From Marinoscillum sp964351625 (GTDB lineage: Bacteria > Bacteroidota > Bacteroidia > Cytophagales > Cyclobacteriaceae), in NCBI GenBank assembly GCA_964351625.1, contig CAYGOV010000005.1:62001-126000 (forward strand): a DNA stretch of 64,000 nt, written 5' to 3'. The position numbers and the translations under genes were made by a program. Below, one piece after another: positions 26,886 through 35,903 of this stretch. The notes under the pieces were generated by a model. The model was not told where the DNA came from and searched no databases. It saw nothing but the letters and a program-made list of their open reading frames with translations. Within the stretch, counting starts at the first letter, position 1. Each line of letters starts with the position of its first letter.

Positions 26886-28427
26886 TTAAAATGGCATATT
26901 ATCATCATCATTCTTATTGGCTTTGCTTGGAATGGTGATGGTAAAATCAGAATTAGTAGGTGCTGCTTTTGGGAATGATGTGCCATAAGTATCGCCACCT
27001 CCAGATATTGAAGCATCCAAATCCTCGAACTTGGTGAATTTGCCAACAAACTTGAGCTGAACATTCTCCAGCTTTCCGTGTCTGTTCTTAGCTATAATCA
27101 CCTCACCTATTCCTTGTAATGGCATTCCGTTTTCATCCTGAGTCATACCATAATACTCAGGTCTATAAAGGAACATAACCATATCCGCATCTTGCTCAAT
27201 AGACCCTGATTCCCTTAGATCGGAAAGTTGTGGACGTTTGTCCCCTCCCCTAGTCTCCACAGCTCTACTCAACTGAGACAGTGCGATAACTGGCACATTC
27301 AATTCCTTTGCAATACCCTTTAGTGCTCTTGAAATAGATGCAATTTCTTGCTCACGATTTCCACCTGAGCTTTTGGATGAATCTCCAGTCATTAACTGCA
27401 AGTAGTCAATCACTATTAGCGAAACACCATGCTGAGCGACAAGTCTCCTACTCTTCGCACGAAGCTCAAGAATACTGAGCGCTGGCGTATCGTCGATAAA
27501 TATTGGTGCTTCTGAAAGTTGACCTGTCTTACTGATCAATTGCTGCCACTCATACGGCTGAAGGTTTCCTCGGCGAAGCTTATCTGATTCCAATTCTGCT
27601 TCTGCGGAAACCATCCTATGTACCAACTGCACGGAAGACATCTCCAATGAAAAAATTGCTACTGGTGTTTTGAAATCTACTGCTGCATTTCTCAAAGCAG
27701 AAACCACAAAAGCAGTTTTACCCATACCTGGTCTAGCCGCAATGATGACCAAATCTGATCTCTGCCATCCTGAAGTGATACGATCCAAAGAGGTGAAACC
27801 ACTTGCAATTCCAGTAAGACCATCTTTTTGATTTTTACGATCTTCTATTTCTTGAATAGCTTGATGCATTAGGTTATTCATCTTGTCAAAATTCTTACGA
27901 ATATGTGACTCAGAAACATCGAAAAGGGATTGTTGGGCCTTATCTAATAGATCAAAAACGTCCTTAGTATCTTCATATGCATCTCCTTGTATCTCAGAAG
28001 AGATTCTAATCAAATCACGCTTTATAGATTGCTCTGCAATGATCCTTGCATGATATTCAATATTGGCAGCAGAGTTTACCTGAGTAGTGAGTTCGGAAAC
28101 ATAATAAGCTCCTCCCACCAAGTCCAAATGTCCGTTTTTCCTCAGCTGATGCACTACTGTCTTAATATCAACAGGCTCGCTATTGTTGAATAAATTCACA
28201 ATAGCTTCGAAAATCATTCGATTAGCATCTTTGTAAAAACTCTCTGGCTTGAGAATCTCTATCACATTAGTGAGCGCATCTCGCTCAAGCATAAGCGCAC
28301 CAAGTACTGCTTCTTCAATTTCAACCGCCTGAGGTGGAAGTTTACCTAGCTGCTGAGAAAGTGCTGGCACTCCAATTCTCCTTGTTTTAGTGGACGATTT
28401 CATTGAGGACGATTTGGTGTTTTCCAT
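26886..28427 (-). CDS. dnaB: Replicative DNA helicase DnaB
   Basis: 513 aa from ATG 28427. A longer TTG start at 28463 is unlikely because a -7-like box lies between the two. The N-terminal helical domain (LPPQAVEIEEAVLGALMLERDAL) binds primase. The RecA-like C-terminal domain carries Walker A AARPGMGKTAF, VSLIVIDYLQLM and SQLSRAVETRGGDKRPQLSDL. It is the hexameric fork helicase. No intein insertion is seen. Confidence 0.97.
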   Translation of the reverse strand: MENTKSSSMKSSTKTRRIGVPALSQQLGKLPPQAVEIEEAVLGALMLERDALTNVIEILKPESFYKDANRMIFEAIVNLFNNSEPVDIKTVVHQLRKNGHLDLVGGAYYVSELTTQVNSAANIEYHARIIAEQSIKRDLIRISSEIQGDAYEDTKDVFDLLDKAQQSLFDVSESHIRKNFDKMNNLMHQAIQEIEDRKNQKDGLTGIASGFTSLDRITSGWQRSDLVIIAARPGMGKTAFVVSALRNAAVDFKTPVAIFSLEMSSVQLVHRMVSAEAELESDKLRRGNLQPYEWQQLISKTGQLSEAPIFIDDTPALSILELRAKSRRLVAQHGVSLIVIDYLQLMTGDSSKSSGGNREQEIASISRALKGIAKELNVPVIALSQLSRAVETRGGDKRPQLSDLRESGSIEQDADMVMFLYRPEYYGMTQDENGMPLQGIGEVIIAKNRHGKLENVQLKFVGKFTKFEDLDASISGGGDTYGTSFPKAAPTNSDFTITIPSKANKNDDDNMPF

Positions 28428-28451
28428 AGGTAACAGAGATATACTTGTGGG

Positions 28452-28459
28452 CAAACTTA
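28452..28459 (-). promoter_or_regulatory. -7 box (TAAGTTTG) of dnaB
   Basis: On the minus strand it matches TAnnTTTG and lies 24 bp before the ATG at 28427. It supports that start over the TTG at 28463. No exact -33 TTTG at standard spacing. Confidence 0.4.
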
Positions 28460-28563
28460 GCAACCCGAGATTTATTCTTTAGCTTCCAAGCCAAGAGCTT
28501 ACACACATGTTACTCACATATCAAATTGTGGATAATTGACTAACGTTCTTAATTGATTAAAAA

Positions 28564-28594
28564 TTTGCCTCGGCGGGTTTTTAAACTATTTTTG
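28564..28594 (+). promoter_or_regulatory. Complete Bacteroidota promoter (TTTG-N19-TATTTTTG)
   Basis: TTTG at 28564-28567 and TATTTTTG at 28587-28594 match both elements of the Bacteroidota sigma-A consensus with the preferred 19-bp spacer. Transcription should start about 7 bp further on, just before the ATG at 28616. The in-frame TTG at 28553 is therefore untranslated. Confidence 0.65.
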
Positions 28595-28615
28595 GGAAGG
28601 AGATCAAATTTCAAA

Positions 28616-29218
28616 ATGCAAGTAAACACCACCCAACTCAAAAACAAACAGCGGATCTATATTGGCGGTAATCATGGTGCCAATAAGATCTTTGACTTAA
28701 CTAAACACATACTCCTGTCCGTCAAGAAATCAGTAGATTTTTATCGCTACAGCGAGGATAATGTACTTACTGATGCCCCTATTGTAATAATCAGAGGAGC
28801 AGATGAGTTGGTTGATAAGCAAGCAAGTTTTCATTCTTTCGAACCACACATCTTGTTGATTCACAGAGTGAAAGAGGACTTACCAAATGGCTACAACTCA
28901 TTTGAACAATACGTTTCTGAGTTCGAAAAACTGGCAGACAACCTCCCCAAGTCAGGAAGTCTTGTCTATTTCGAAGATGACGATGTGGCTATACTACTTG
29001 GCAAAAAAGAGCGTGAAGATATTCGCGCCTTTCCCTATACTTCGCTAGATGGTGAAAAGACCATTGATGGTTTTAAAGTCACAACCGGTGCTGCCCCTAT
29101 TTTTATAACTACCACAAATGACAAGTTTCTCAAACATGCAGCTGGCGCTAAAGCACTATTGAATCGACTTGGAGTTACTGATGACGAATTTTTCAAAGCA
29201 CTTAATTCATTCAACTAA
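28616..29218 (+). CDS. Mur-ligase-like protein lacking the ATP P-loop
   Basis: 200 aa from ATG 28616, placed behind a full promoter. The pattern recalls the central domain of Mur ligases: IYIGGNHGANKIFDLTKH resembles the T-G-T-H-G-K-T-T start but lacks the Lys-Thr. HSFEPHILLIHRV...YNSFEQYVSEFEKLADNLPKSGSLVYFEDDD resembles the PDIAVLTNI...F.A..FL..LP..G.LV segment, and AAGAKALLNRLGVTDDEFFKAL the C-terminal helix. It is probably a catalytically dead relative; the role is unknown. Its stop TAA overlaps the ATG of the exonuclease gene by one base, so the pair is coupled. Confidence 0.6.
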   Translation: MQVNTTQLKNKQRIYIGGNHGANKIFDLTKHILLSVKKSVDFYRYSEDNVLTDAPIVIIRGADELVDKQASFHSFEPHILLIHRVKEDLPNGYNSFEQYVSEFEKLADNLPKSGSLVYFEDDDVAILLGKKEREDIRAFPYTSLDGEKTIDGFKVTTGAAPIFITTTNDKFLKHAAGAKALLNRLGVTDDEFFKALNSFN

Positions 29219-30018
29219 TGCTCAAGCTTAAAAATCCATTAGTGGTTTTTGATTTGGAAACAACTGGAACCAATGTTTCTACAGATAGAATAGTGGAGAT
29301 GGCACTTATCAAAATAATGCCTGATGGTACCATTGAAGAAAAGGAACGGCGCATAAATCCTACAGTGCCCATACCAATAGAAACCAGTTTGATACATGGA
29401 ATCTATGACGAGGATGTAAAAGACGAGCCGAATTTCAAACAAGTGGCCAAGTCACTTGCAACATGGCTGGAGGGCTGCGATTTAGCCGGCTTCAACATTC
29501 TTAAGTTTGATGTACCAATGCTTGTGGAAGAATTTTTAAGGGCCAATGTGGACTTTGAAGTGGATCAAAGGAAGTTAATAGACGCACAGAAGATTTTCCA
29601 TCTAATGGAAAAAAGAAACCTATCTGCTGCCTATAAGTTCTATTGCAATGAAACACTAGAAAATGCGCACAGTGCCTTGGCTGACACCAAAGCCACAATG
29701 GATGTACTGATAGCCCAGATAGAAAAATACGAAGATCAGCATGTAGTTGACCTTCTTGGTAAAGATTTGGGTATTATTAAAAATGATATGGCTGTGCTTC
29801 ACGAACTCACAAACCAAAAAATGGTTGATCTTGCGGGACGCATCGTATTAAATGACAAAGGTGAAGAAGTTTTCAATTTTGGAAAACACCGAGGCAAACC
29901 AGTAGCAGAGGTTTTGCAAAAGGAGCAAAGCTTTTACGACTGGATGATGAAAGGGGATTTCCCTCTTGACACAAAAAGAAAACTCACAAAGATTAGACTC
30001 AGGAATAGTTTTGGATAA
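29218..30018 (+). CDS. DEDDh-type 3'-5' exonuclease (DnaQ/PolC epsilon-like)
   Basis: 266 aa. Exo I motif VVFDLETTGTNVSTDRIVEMAL (Asp, Glu), Exo II around LAGFNILKFDVPML, and Exo IIIe as HSALADTKATMDVL (His and Asp) give the DEDDh active site. The C-terminal FNFGKHRGKPVAEVLQKEQSFYDWMM module is found in many Bacteroidota exonucleases of this type. It would proofread or degrade single-stranded DNA or RNA ends. Translationally coupled to the Mur-like gene. Confidence 0.9.
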   Translation: MLKLKNPLVVFDLETTGTNVSTDRIVEMALIKIMPDGTIEEKERRINPTVPIPIETSLIHGIYDEDVKDEPNFKQVAKSLATWLEGCDLAGFNILKFDVPMLVEEFLRANVDFEVDQRKLIDAQKIFHLMEKRNLSAAYKFYCNETLENAHSALADTKATMDVLIAQIEKYEDQHVVDLLGKDLGIIKNDMAVLHELTNQKMVDLAGRIVLNDKGEEVFNFGKHRGKPVAEVLQKEQSFYDWMMKGDFPLDTKRKLTKIRLRNSFG

Positions 30019-30106
30019 AGCCCCAATCCCACTGTTTTAAAGGTTATAAGTGAGTTTTTGATCTAATAGTTATTCATTCTATTGAATATTCTGTATTATA
30101 AGAACT

Positions 30107-32278
30107 ATGGCAAAAACGATAATTGTTTCCAACCGATTACCAGTTAGAATCACACAGAGCAAGGGGAAGTTTTCTTACCATCCAAGTGAAGGAGGACTAG
30201 CAACAGGACTTGGCTCTATTTACAAGGAAGGAGATAATATTTGGATTGGGTGGCCTGGCATGGCAATACCTAAAGTTGAGCACCGTCGCGAGATAACGAA
30301 GGATCTCAAAAAGGAGAGCATGAAGCCTGTTTTCCTTACCACTACTGAGATTGAAGAATTTTATGAGGGTTTTTCCAATGAAACCCTGTGGCCAAATTTT
30401 CACTATTTCAATCAATACATTGTTTTTGACGATGATCAGTGGAAGGCTTATCAGAAAGTAAATAAGAAATTTGCTCTGGCAATAGCCGAGGTATTAGAAC
30501 CTGAAGACACCATTTGGGTCCATGACTATCAACTCCTGCTCTTGCCTAAAATGCTTAGAGAAATAGCTCCGAAAGCAAGCATTGGTTTCTTCCTACATAT
30601 ACCTTTTCCTTCCTATGAGTCTTTCAGGTTACTTCCTTGGAGACGCGAATTATTGGAAGGAATGCTCGGAGCTGATTTTCTAGGTTTTCATACATACGAT
30701 GATATGCGACATTTTCTTTCTTCTGTCAATCGTTTGGCAGGACTTGGAAATAGCAATGGAATGATCAATGTGGACAACCGGAAAGTGATGGTAGATGCAC
30801 TACCTATGGGCATTGACTATGATAAATACTCAGCGTCTGCTGCTGCCCCTGAGACACTCGAAAGAGAGGTACGCTACCGAACGTCTATTGGAGCACAGAA
30901 GCAAATTCTATCAATTGACAGACTAGATTACTCCAAAGGAATTCCACAACGCTTAAAGGCATTTGAATTATTTCTTGCCCGTCATCCAGAATACCTTGAA
31001 AAGGTATCTCTCATCATGGTGGTTGTCCCAAGCAGAGATCAAGTTGGGAAATACAAAGAATTAAAAGAAGAGGTTGATCTGCTGGTAGGTCGTATTAATG
31101 GTAATTATTCCAGAATTGGCTGGACACCTATTCACTACTTCTATAGATCATTTCCATTACATGCACTTTCAGCATTTTATAGGATGGCTGGAGTAGCACT
31201 TGTTACGCCGATGCGTGATGGGATGAATCTTGTATGTAAGGAATATATCGCAAGTAAGCTGGATAAAAAAGGTGTCCTAATCCTGAGCGAAATGGCCGGA
31301 GCTTCCAAAGAACTTTCTGACGCAATACTTATTAATCCAAATGATATTGATGAGTTCGTCGCAGCTTTAAAAAGGGCACTCACTATGCCAGTGAGTAAGC
31401 AAATTGCTCAAATGACGAGTATGCAAGCTTCTCTTAAAAGATACAACATACACCATTGGGTAAGTCTATTTATGGAAAGATTGAATTACATCAAACACGA
31501 ACAAAAGGCACTTGAAACTGAGATCTATGACCTAACGATAGGTCAAAAATTAAAAAATGCTTACAAAAAGGCCAATAGTCGATTGATCTTCTTGGATTAT
31601 GACGGCACTCTCGTAGGTTTCAATAGTGACCCTACTAAAACCAAACCTGACAAAACACTCAAAGTCATTTTATCCAAACTAACCGCTGATAAAAAGAATC
31701 GCGTTGTAATCATAAGCGGTAGAGGAAGAGAAACATTAGAGGAGTGGTTAAAAGGTTATGATCTCGAAATAATAGCCGAGCATGGTGTTTGGGTAAGAGA
31801 GAAAGGTAAGGAATTCCGCACACTGGTAAATCTAAGTGATAAGTGGAAAGCTTCTATTAAACAGATGCTAGATGGCTATGTTGATCGAACTCCTGGGAGT
31901 TTTGTGGAGACAAAGGACTACTCGCTTGTCTGGCATTACCGCAAGGTGGAAACTGGGCTTGGTGAGGCTCGTACCCGTGAACTTACAAGTCACCTCAAGT
32001 ATATCACCGTGGATAGAAATCTTAAAGTGTTAGAGGGAAATAAGGTTGTTGAAATTAAAAATTCAGAAATAGATAAAGGAAAAGCGGCAGTTACATGGAT
32101 TCAAAGGTACCCATCGGATTTTATACTCGCATGTGGGGATGATTGGACTGACGAGGACACGTTCAAAGCAATGCCTGATGATGCCTACACCATAAAAGTA
32201 GGCACCAATTCATCTTCAGCTAAATATCGAGTAAACGATTACACCGATATCAGAAAAATGCTAACAAGCCTGTTATAA
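30107..32278 (+). CDS. Bifunctional trehalose-6-phosphate synthase/phosphatase (OtsA-OtsB fusion)
   Basis: 723 aa. Residues 1-470 are a GT20 trehalose-6-phosphate synthase: IIVSNRLPVRI, SEGGLATGLGSI, WIGWPG, VHDYQLLLLPKMLR, GFFLHIPFPSYE and MRDGMNLVCKEYIA. Residues from about 490 are the HAD-type phosphatase, with nucleophile motif LIFLDYDGTLVGF, the VVIISGRGRETLEEW cap region and ACGDDWTDEDTFKAM. One polypeptide thus makes trehalose from UDP- or ADP-glucose and glucose-6-phosphate. The stop overlaps the convergent GH15 stop by 6 nt. Confidence 0.97.
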   Translation: MAKTIIVSNRLPVRITQSKGKFSYHPSEGGLATGLGSIYKEGDNIWIGWPGMAIPKVEHRREITKDLKKESMKPVFLTTTEIEEFYEGFSNETLWPNFHYFNQYIVFDDDQWKAYQKVNKKFALAIAEVLEPEDTIWVHDYQLLLLPKMLREIAPKASIGFFLHIPFPSYESFRLLPWRRELLEGMLGADFLGFHTYDDMRHFLSSVNRLAGLGNSNGMINVDNRKVMVDALPMGIDYDKYSASAAAPETLEREVRYRTSIGAQKQILSIDRLDYSKGIPQRLKAFELFLARHPEYLEKVSLIMVVVPSRDQVGKYKELKEEVDLLVGRINGNYSRIGWTPIHYFYRSFPLHALSAFYRMAGVALVTPMRDGMNLVCKEYIASKLDKKGVLILSEMAGASKELSDAILINPNDIDEFVAALKRALTMPVSKQIAQMTSMQASLKRYNIHHWVSLFMERLNYIKHEQKALETEIYDLTIGQKLKNAYKKANSRLIFLDYDGTLVGFNSDPTKTKPDKTLKVILSKLTADKKNRVVIISGRGRETLEEWLKGYDLEIIAEHGVWVREKGKEFRTLVNLSDKWKASIKQMLDGYVDRTPGSFVETKDYSLVWHYRKVETGLGEARTRELTSHLKYITVDRNLKVLEGNKVVEIKNSEIDKGKAAVTWIQRYPSDFILACGDDWTDEDTFKAMPDDAYTIKVGTNSSSAKYRVNDYTDIRKMLTSLL

Positions 32279-34054
32279 AAAATCAGGCTTGTCAATTTTT
32301 CTTGCAATTCTTGTAGCAGCATTAAGTAGACCAACATGACTGTATGCCTGAGGGAAGTTACCCCACATACTACCATCCTTTTCATTGACATCTTCACTAA
32401 GTAGTCCTACATGATTGGAGTAGGATAAGATATTTTCAAAGTATTTGACAGCCTCATCTAATCTCCCCACACATGCTAGGGCTTCAACATACCAGAATGC
32501 GCAAATCAAGAATGTGGTCTCTGGAGCGCCAAAATCATCTTGATGTTTATATCTGTAAAATAAACCATCCTTGGCATGTAATTCTTTCTCAAGTGCTACC
32601 AAGTGATCTTTGGCTTCTTGCTTATTACCATCCAGGTATTTCATCATGATAAGTTGTAGCGTACTTGCATCCATGCGCTCCACTCCTACTGCTTGAGCAT
32701 ATCCTTTCTTAGAAGGCACATAACACTTCTCTATCATTTCTTTGGATCTCAGTTGCAATCTTCTAGCCTTCTCTCCCATTGCTTTATCACCAATTACTTG
32801 CGCGATCTTCACTGCGGCACTGCATCCTGTCCAATGAAAAAGATAGGTATAGCAATGATGCTGTCTCAGGTTTCTAAATTCCCATAATCCCGCATCTGTC
32901 TCATCGAATGTTTTCTCAATCATATCCAGAGTCTTGCTCACAAGCTCAGCGCTATCGAAACGCTCAGTGAATATTATTCGCTTATCCGCATATAAAGGTA
33001 AAAGAGAGATGAGTACTTGACCATATACATCATTTTGTATATGAGTGTATGCATCATTACCAATTCGAACAGGTTGATTTCCTTGATAACCCTTAAGGTT
33101 CAATTCTGTCTCAATCAAGGCTTTCTTTCCTGTTATACCATATAGTGGTTGATACCTATTAGTTTCCTCAATCGTAGTATTGAGTATGTAATGGAAATAT
33201 TTCTCCGACTCCTCAAAGTGTCCAATGTTATTGAATGCATTGAGCGTATAATAGGTATCCCTCATCCAACAATATCGATAATCCCAATTTCGAGTACTTC
33301 CGGGTGATTCAGGCAGACTCGTTGTAGTAGCTGCTATGATAGCACCTGTGTCTTCGTATTGATGGATTTTTAAAATCAAAGCTGATCTTATTGCTTCTCG
33401 CTGATAGAAGTCAACAATACTTGCTGTCTTCACCCAATCTCTCCAATAATTTTTTGTCTTATAAAGGAATGTTTCAATGGTTTCCAAGAGCGCTCCCTCC
33501 ATTGGTGGCCCATAAGTGAGCACAAGGTATTTGTCCTCATTCAGAACAAAGCTTTCCTTATTCAGAACGTAGCTCAATGAAATATTTGTAGTTAATCTTA
33601 CATGAGCTTCTAGTCCAAGAAACTGGATGTGGTTGCTCCCCATAGAATGCTCAGGAGTCACCTCTCCATACTGACCTTTAGGCTCACATTTTACAACAAC
33701 GCGAGGCGTTCCTTCAACGCGTTCAATTTTACGAACAAGCATGAGTGGTCTGTAGTATCTATCATTTTGATAAAAACGTGGTGCGAAATCAGTCACCTTA
33801 TATTTGCCACCTTCTGTGCTCACCTCAGTACAGAGAATATTAGTATTCTCTACGTAGTACTGTTTAGTGCTAAACTGATCGGATGCGGGCTTTATCGAAA
33901 ACTCACCTCCCTTATCATCATCCAATAATCTCCCGAAAATGAAACTGCTATCAAATCTAGGCCAGCACATCCAGGATATATTGGTGTCTTTATGTATGTG
34001 AGCTGTAAATGCGCAATTGCCAATTACTCCGAAATCGTAGGTATGTCGTTGCAT
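32273..34054 (-). CDS. Glycoside hydrolase family 15 protein (trehalase- or glucoamylase-like)
   Basis: 593 aa. The N-terminal beta-sandwich (YDFGVIGNCAFTAHIHKDTNISWMCWPRFDS) and the alpha/alpha barrel with RNWDYRYCWMRDTYYTL and LLSEDVNEKDGSMWGNFPQAYSH, holding the two catalytic glutamate regions, define GH15. No signal peptide, so it is cytoplasmic. Cytoplasmic bacterial GH15 enzymes of this layout include known trehalases. Lying tail to tail with the trehalose synthase gene, trehalose is the likeliest substrate (inference); a glucoamylase is the alternative. Confidence 0.9.
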   Translation of the reverse strand: MQRHTYDFGVIGNCAFTAHIHKDTNISWMCWPRFDSSFIFGRLLDDDKGGEFSIKPASDQFSTKQYYVENTNILCTEVSTEGGKYKVTDFAPRFYQNDRYYRPLMLVRKIERVEGTPRVVVKCEPKGQYGEVTPEHSMGSNHIQFLGLEAHVRLTTNISLSYVLNKESFVLNEDKYLVLTYGPPMEGALLETIETFLYKTKNYWRDWVKTASIVDFYQREAIRSALILKIHQYEDTGAIIAATTTSLPESPGSTRNWDYRYCWMRDTYYTLNAFNNIGHFEESEKYFHYILNTTIEETNRYQPLYGITGKKALIETELNLKGYQGNQPVRIGNDAYTHIQNDVYGQVLISLLPLYADKRIIFTERFDSAELVSKTLDMIEKTFDETDAGLWEFRNLRQHHCYTYLFHWTGCSAAVKIAQVIGDKAMGEKARRLQLRSKEMIEKCYVPSKKGYAQAVGVERMDASTLQLIMMKYLDGNKQEAKDHLVALEKELHAKDGLFYRYKHQDDFGAPETTFLICAFWYVEALACVGRLDEAVKYFENILSYSNHVGLLSEDVNEKDGSMWGNFPQAYSHVGLLNAATRIARKIDKPDFL

Positions 34055-34288
34055 GTATTTTTTAGACTTTTAAAATGAGATGGAAATGACAAAAAAGATC
34101 ATGTTTTTATCAATTCATAAATTAAATAGATATTTCATTATTATAAAAATAAATTCTGATAGTTTTCTTTGCGAAATCATCTAATTAAAATCAAAAGAAC
34201 ATACTATACAATTTTGACCTAAATTGTCTACTTAAATCATTTTTATTGAGAGAAGATGAAATTGAATGTGCATGAAGTACACTTTATT

Positions 34289-34296
34289 TATATTTG
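34289..34296 (+). promoter_or_regulatory. Possible -7 box (TATATTTG) of the K+ channel gene
   Basis: It matches TAnnTTTG 21 bp before the ATG at 34318. No clean -33 element at 19-21 bp. The rest of the 263-bp divergent region (34055-34317) is very AT-rich with nothing else recognisable. Confidence 0.4.
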
Positions 34297-34317
34297 ATTT
34301 TTTTGTAATACTCACCG

Positions 34318-35406
34318 ATGCTCCATAACCTACGTAACGCCAAAACTTTAAGTATTACGCTTAAAATTATGGCTGGTTTTATTATATACTTTTCATTGAT
34401 TACCGCGCTTATTTATGTAGAACGTGACAGTCAACAATCAGCGATTACCGACTATGGTAATGCTATATGGTTCTCAATAGTCACGCTGACTACAGTTGGC
34501 TATGGCGATCTCTTTCCTGCAACAATTTATGGCAGGGCTATCTCTTACATTTTCATACTCGTTAGTTTGGGTATCTATGGTATATTAATTGGTCAATTCA
34601 CTAACCTCATGGCTACAATAAAAGAACATAAAAAACTTGGATTAAACGGCACAAACTTCGAATCTCACGCCATTATTATTGGCTGGAATGATTTTGGTAA
34701 ATTAGTGTTAGAGCAATTAATGGGTGTTGGTAAACAAGTAGCGATTGTCACAAATAACAAAGAGGATATTGATCTTATACAAGAGCTATACAAGGACAAA
34801 AAAGTCTTTACTCTTTATGGAGATTTTGCGAATTCAGATTTGCTTCATAAAGCTAACATCGAATCATCGTCAATTGTATTCGTAAACCTCCGAGATGACA
34901 CAGAAAAACTCGTTTATATTCTCAACTTAAAAAAGATATTCCCAAATTTAGAGTATGTGGTCACACTCGATAATGGCGATTTGAAGAATACATTTGTCAG
35001 TGCTGGTGTCACTAATACTATTTCTAAACACGAAATATCCTCTAAACTCTTAGCTTCCTATATGTTCGAGCCAGATGTTGCTCAGTATAGTGAATCCATG
35101 ATGTCCTTCGCTCAAAATGAAAGTGACTATGACATAAAACAAATGTTGATCATTCCTACTAATCCTTATGTAGGCAAACCATATCAAGAAGCATTCTTCG
35201 ATCTAAAATCACGTTATAATGGTGTGCTAATAGGGATTACCAAAAGAGATAAATTTGGTAATAAGAGACTTATAAAGAATCCACTAGGGGATCTAAAAAT
35301 TTCGATAGGCGATTATTTGATTATCATTCTTAATGGAAAATCTTTCAAGTTATTGAAAAAAGTATTTGGTGTGGATGAGGGTTATATTAGAGAAATAAAG
35401 AAATGA
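34318..35406 (+). CDS. Potassium channel with RCK (TrkA-N) regulatory domain
   Basis: 362 aa. Two transmembrane helices (about 14-32 and 70-92) flank a pore loop with selectivity filter TTVGYGD (58-64). A Rossmann RCK domain (SHAIIIGWNDFGKLVLEQLM) follows. Its nucleotide loop reads G-W-N-D-F-G rather than GxGxxG, so NAD binding is doubtful. The C-terminal TrkA-C-like part ends ISIGDYLIIILNGKSFKLL. It probably forms a ligand-gated K+ channel in the inner membrane. Its end overlaps the next gene by 4 nt (ATGA). Confidence 0.93.
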   Translation: MLHNLRNAKTLSITLKIMAGFIIYFSLITALIYVERDSQQSAITDYGNAIWFSIVTLTTVGYGDLFPATIYGRAISYIFILVSLGIYGILIGQFTNLMATIKEHKKLGLNGTNFESHAIIIGWNDFGKLVLEQLMGVGKQVAIVTNNKEDIDLIQELYKDKKVFTLYGDFANSDLLHKANIESSSIVFVNLRDDTEKLVYILNLKKIFPNLEYVVTLDNGDLKNTFVSAGVTNTISKHEISSKLLASYMFEPDVAQYSESMMSFAQNESDYDIKQMLIIPTNPYVGKPYQEAFFDLKSRYNGVLIGITKRDKFGNKRLIKNPLGDLKISIGDYLIIILNGKSFKLLKKVFGVDEGYIREIKK

Positions 35407-35846
35407 GAAATCGGAGAAATAGCATACGAATTGCAGTCTATGCTTTTGCAGCATTATTTCTATTAAAAGGATGTCGAAATAGAGACATTAATGAAGGCGA
35501 ACAATTCCAGCCTCGTGAAATACATGAGGACATTATGTTCAATTTTGACAAAATCACTGTGGATGGCATAGAGTACCTGATCCTAGAGAAGGACAATAAC
35601 AATCCGCACGAAGGATTTGGATTCATGGCTTTCAGAGCTAACAAATTGATGGAAAAACAAGATACAATCCTCGCGTACCTTAAGACCATTAGAGAAATGC
35701 AAGCGAGAAATTATGCCATTAATACACGCAAAACCTTTGATGAAGCAATGTCTGAAGCTGATGCAATCCTTCTTTATCATTTGGAAGAGGAGCAAGCTGA
35801 TTTCCAAAGATTGGAGCAAAGCGAGTTAAGAAGCATTAGGGAATAA
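35403..35846 (+). CDS. Small hypothetical lipoprotein
   Basis: 147 aa with a basic N-terminus and hydrophobic stretch ending in lipobox-like FLLKGC (about residue 24), so probably lipid-anchored. The rest is charged and helical with no recognised domain. Translational overlap (ATGA) with the K+ channel gene suggests it works with or is co-regulated with the channel; that is inference only. Confidence 0.65.
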   Translation: MRNRRNSIRIAVYAFAALFLLKGCRNRDINEGEQFQPREIHEDIMFNFDKITVDGIEYLILEKDNNNPHEGFGFMAFRANKLMEKQDTILAYLKTIREMQARNYAINTRKTFDEAMSEADAILLYHLEEEQADFQRLEQSELRSIRE

Positions 35847-35849
35847 AAA

Positions 35850-35880
35850 CTCAAGTAAATTCAATATTGGTTTACTTGAG
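35850..35880. terminator. Hairpin between convergent genes
   Basis: CTCAAGTAAA / TTTACTTGAG form a perfect 10-bp stem with an 11-nt loop, just after the lipoprotein stop and 23 nt from the opposing gene's stop. There is no long T-run, so termination efficiency is uncertain. Confidence 0.6.
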
Positions 35881-35903
35881 GTGAAAATCTTAAGTATTGC
35901 TTT

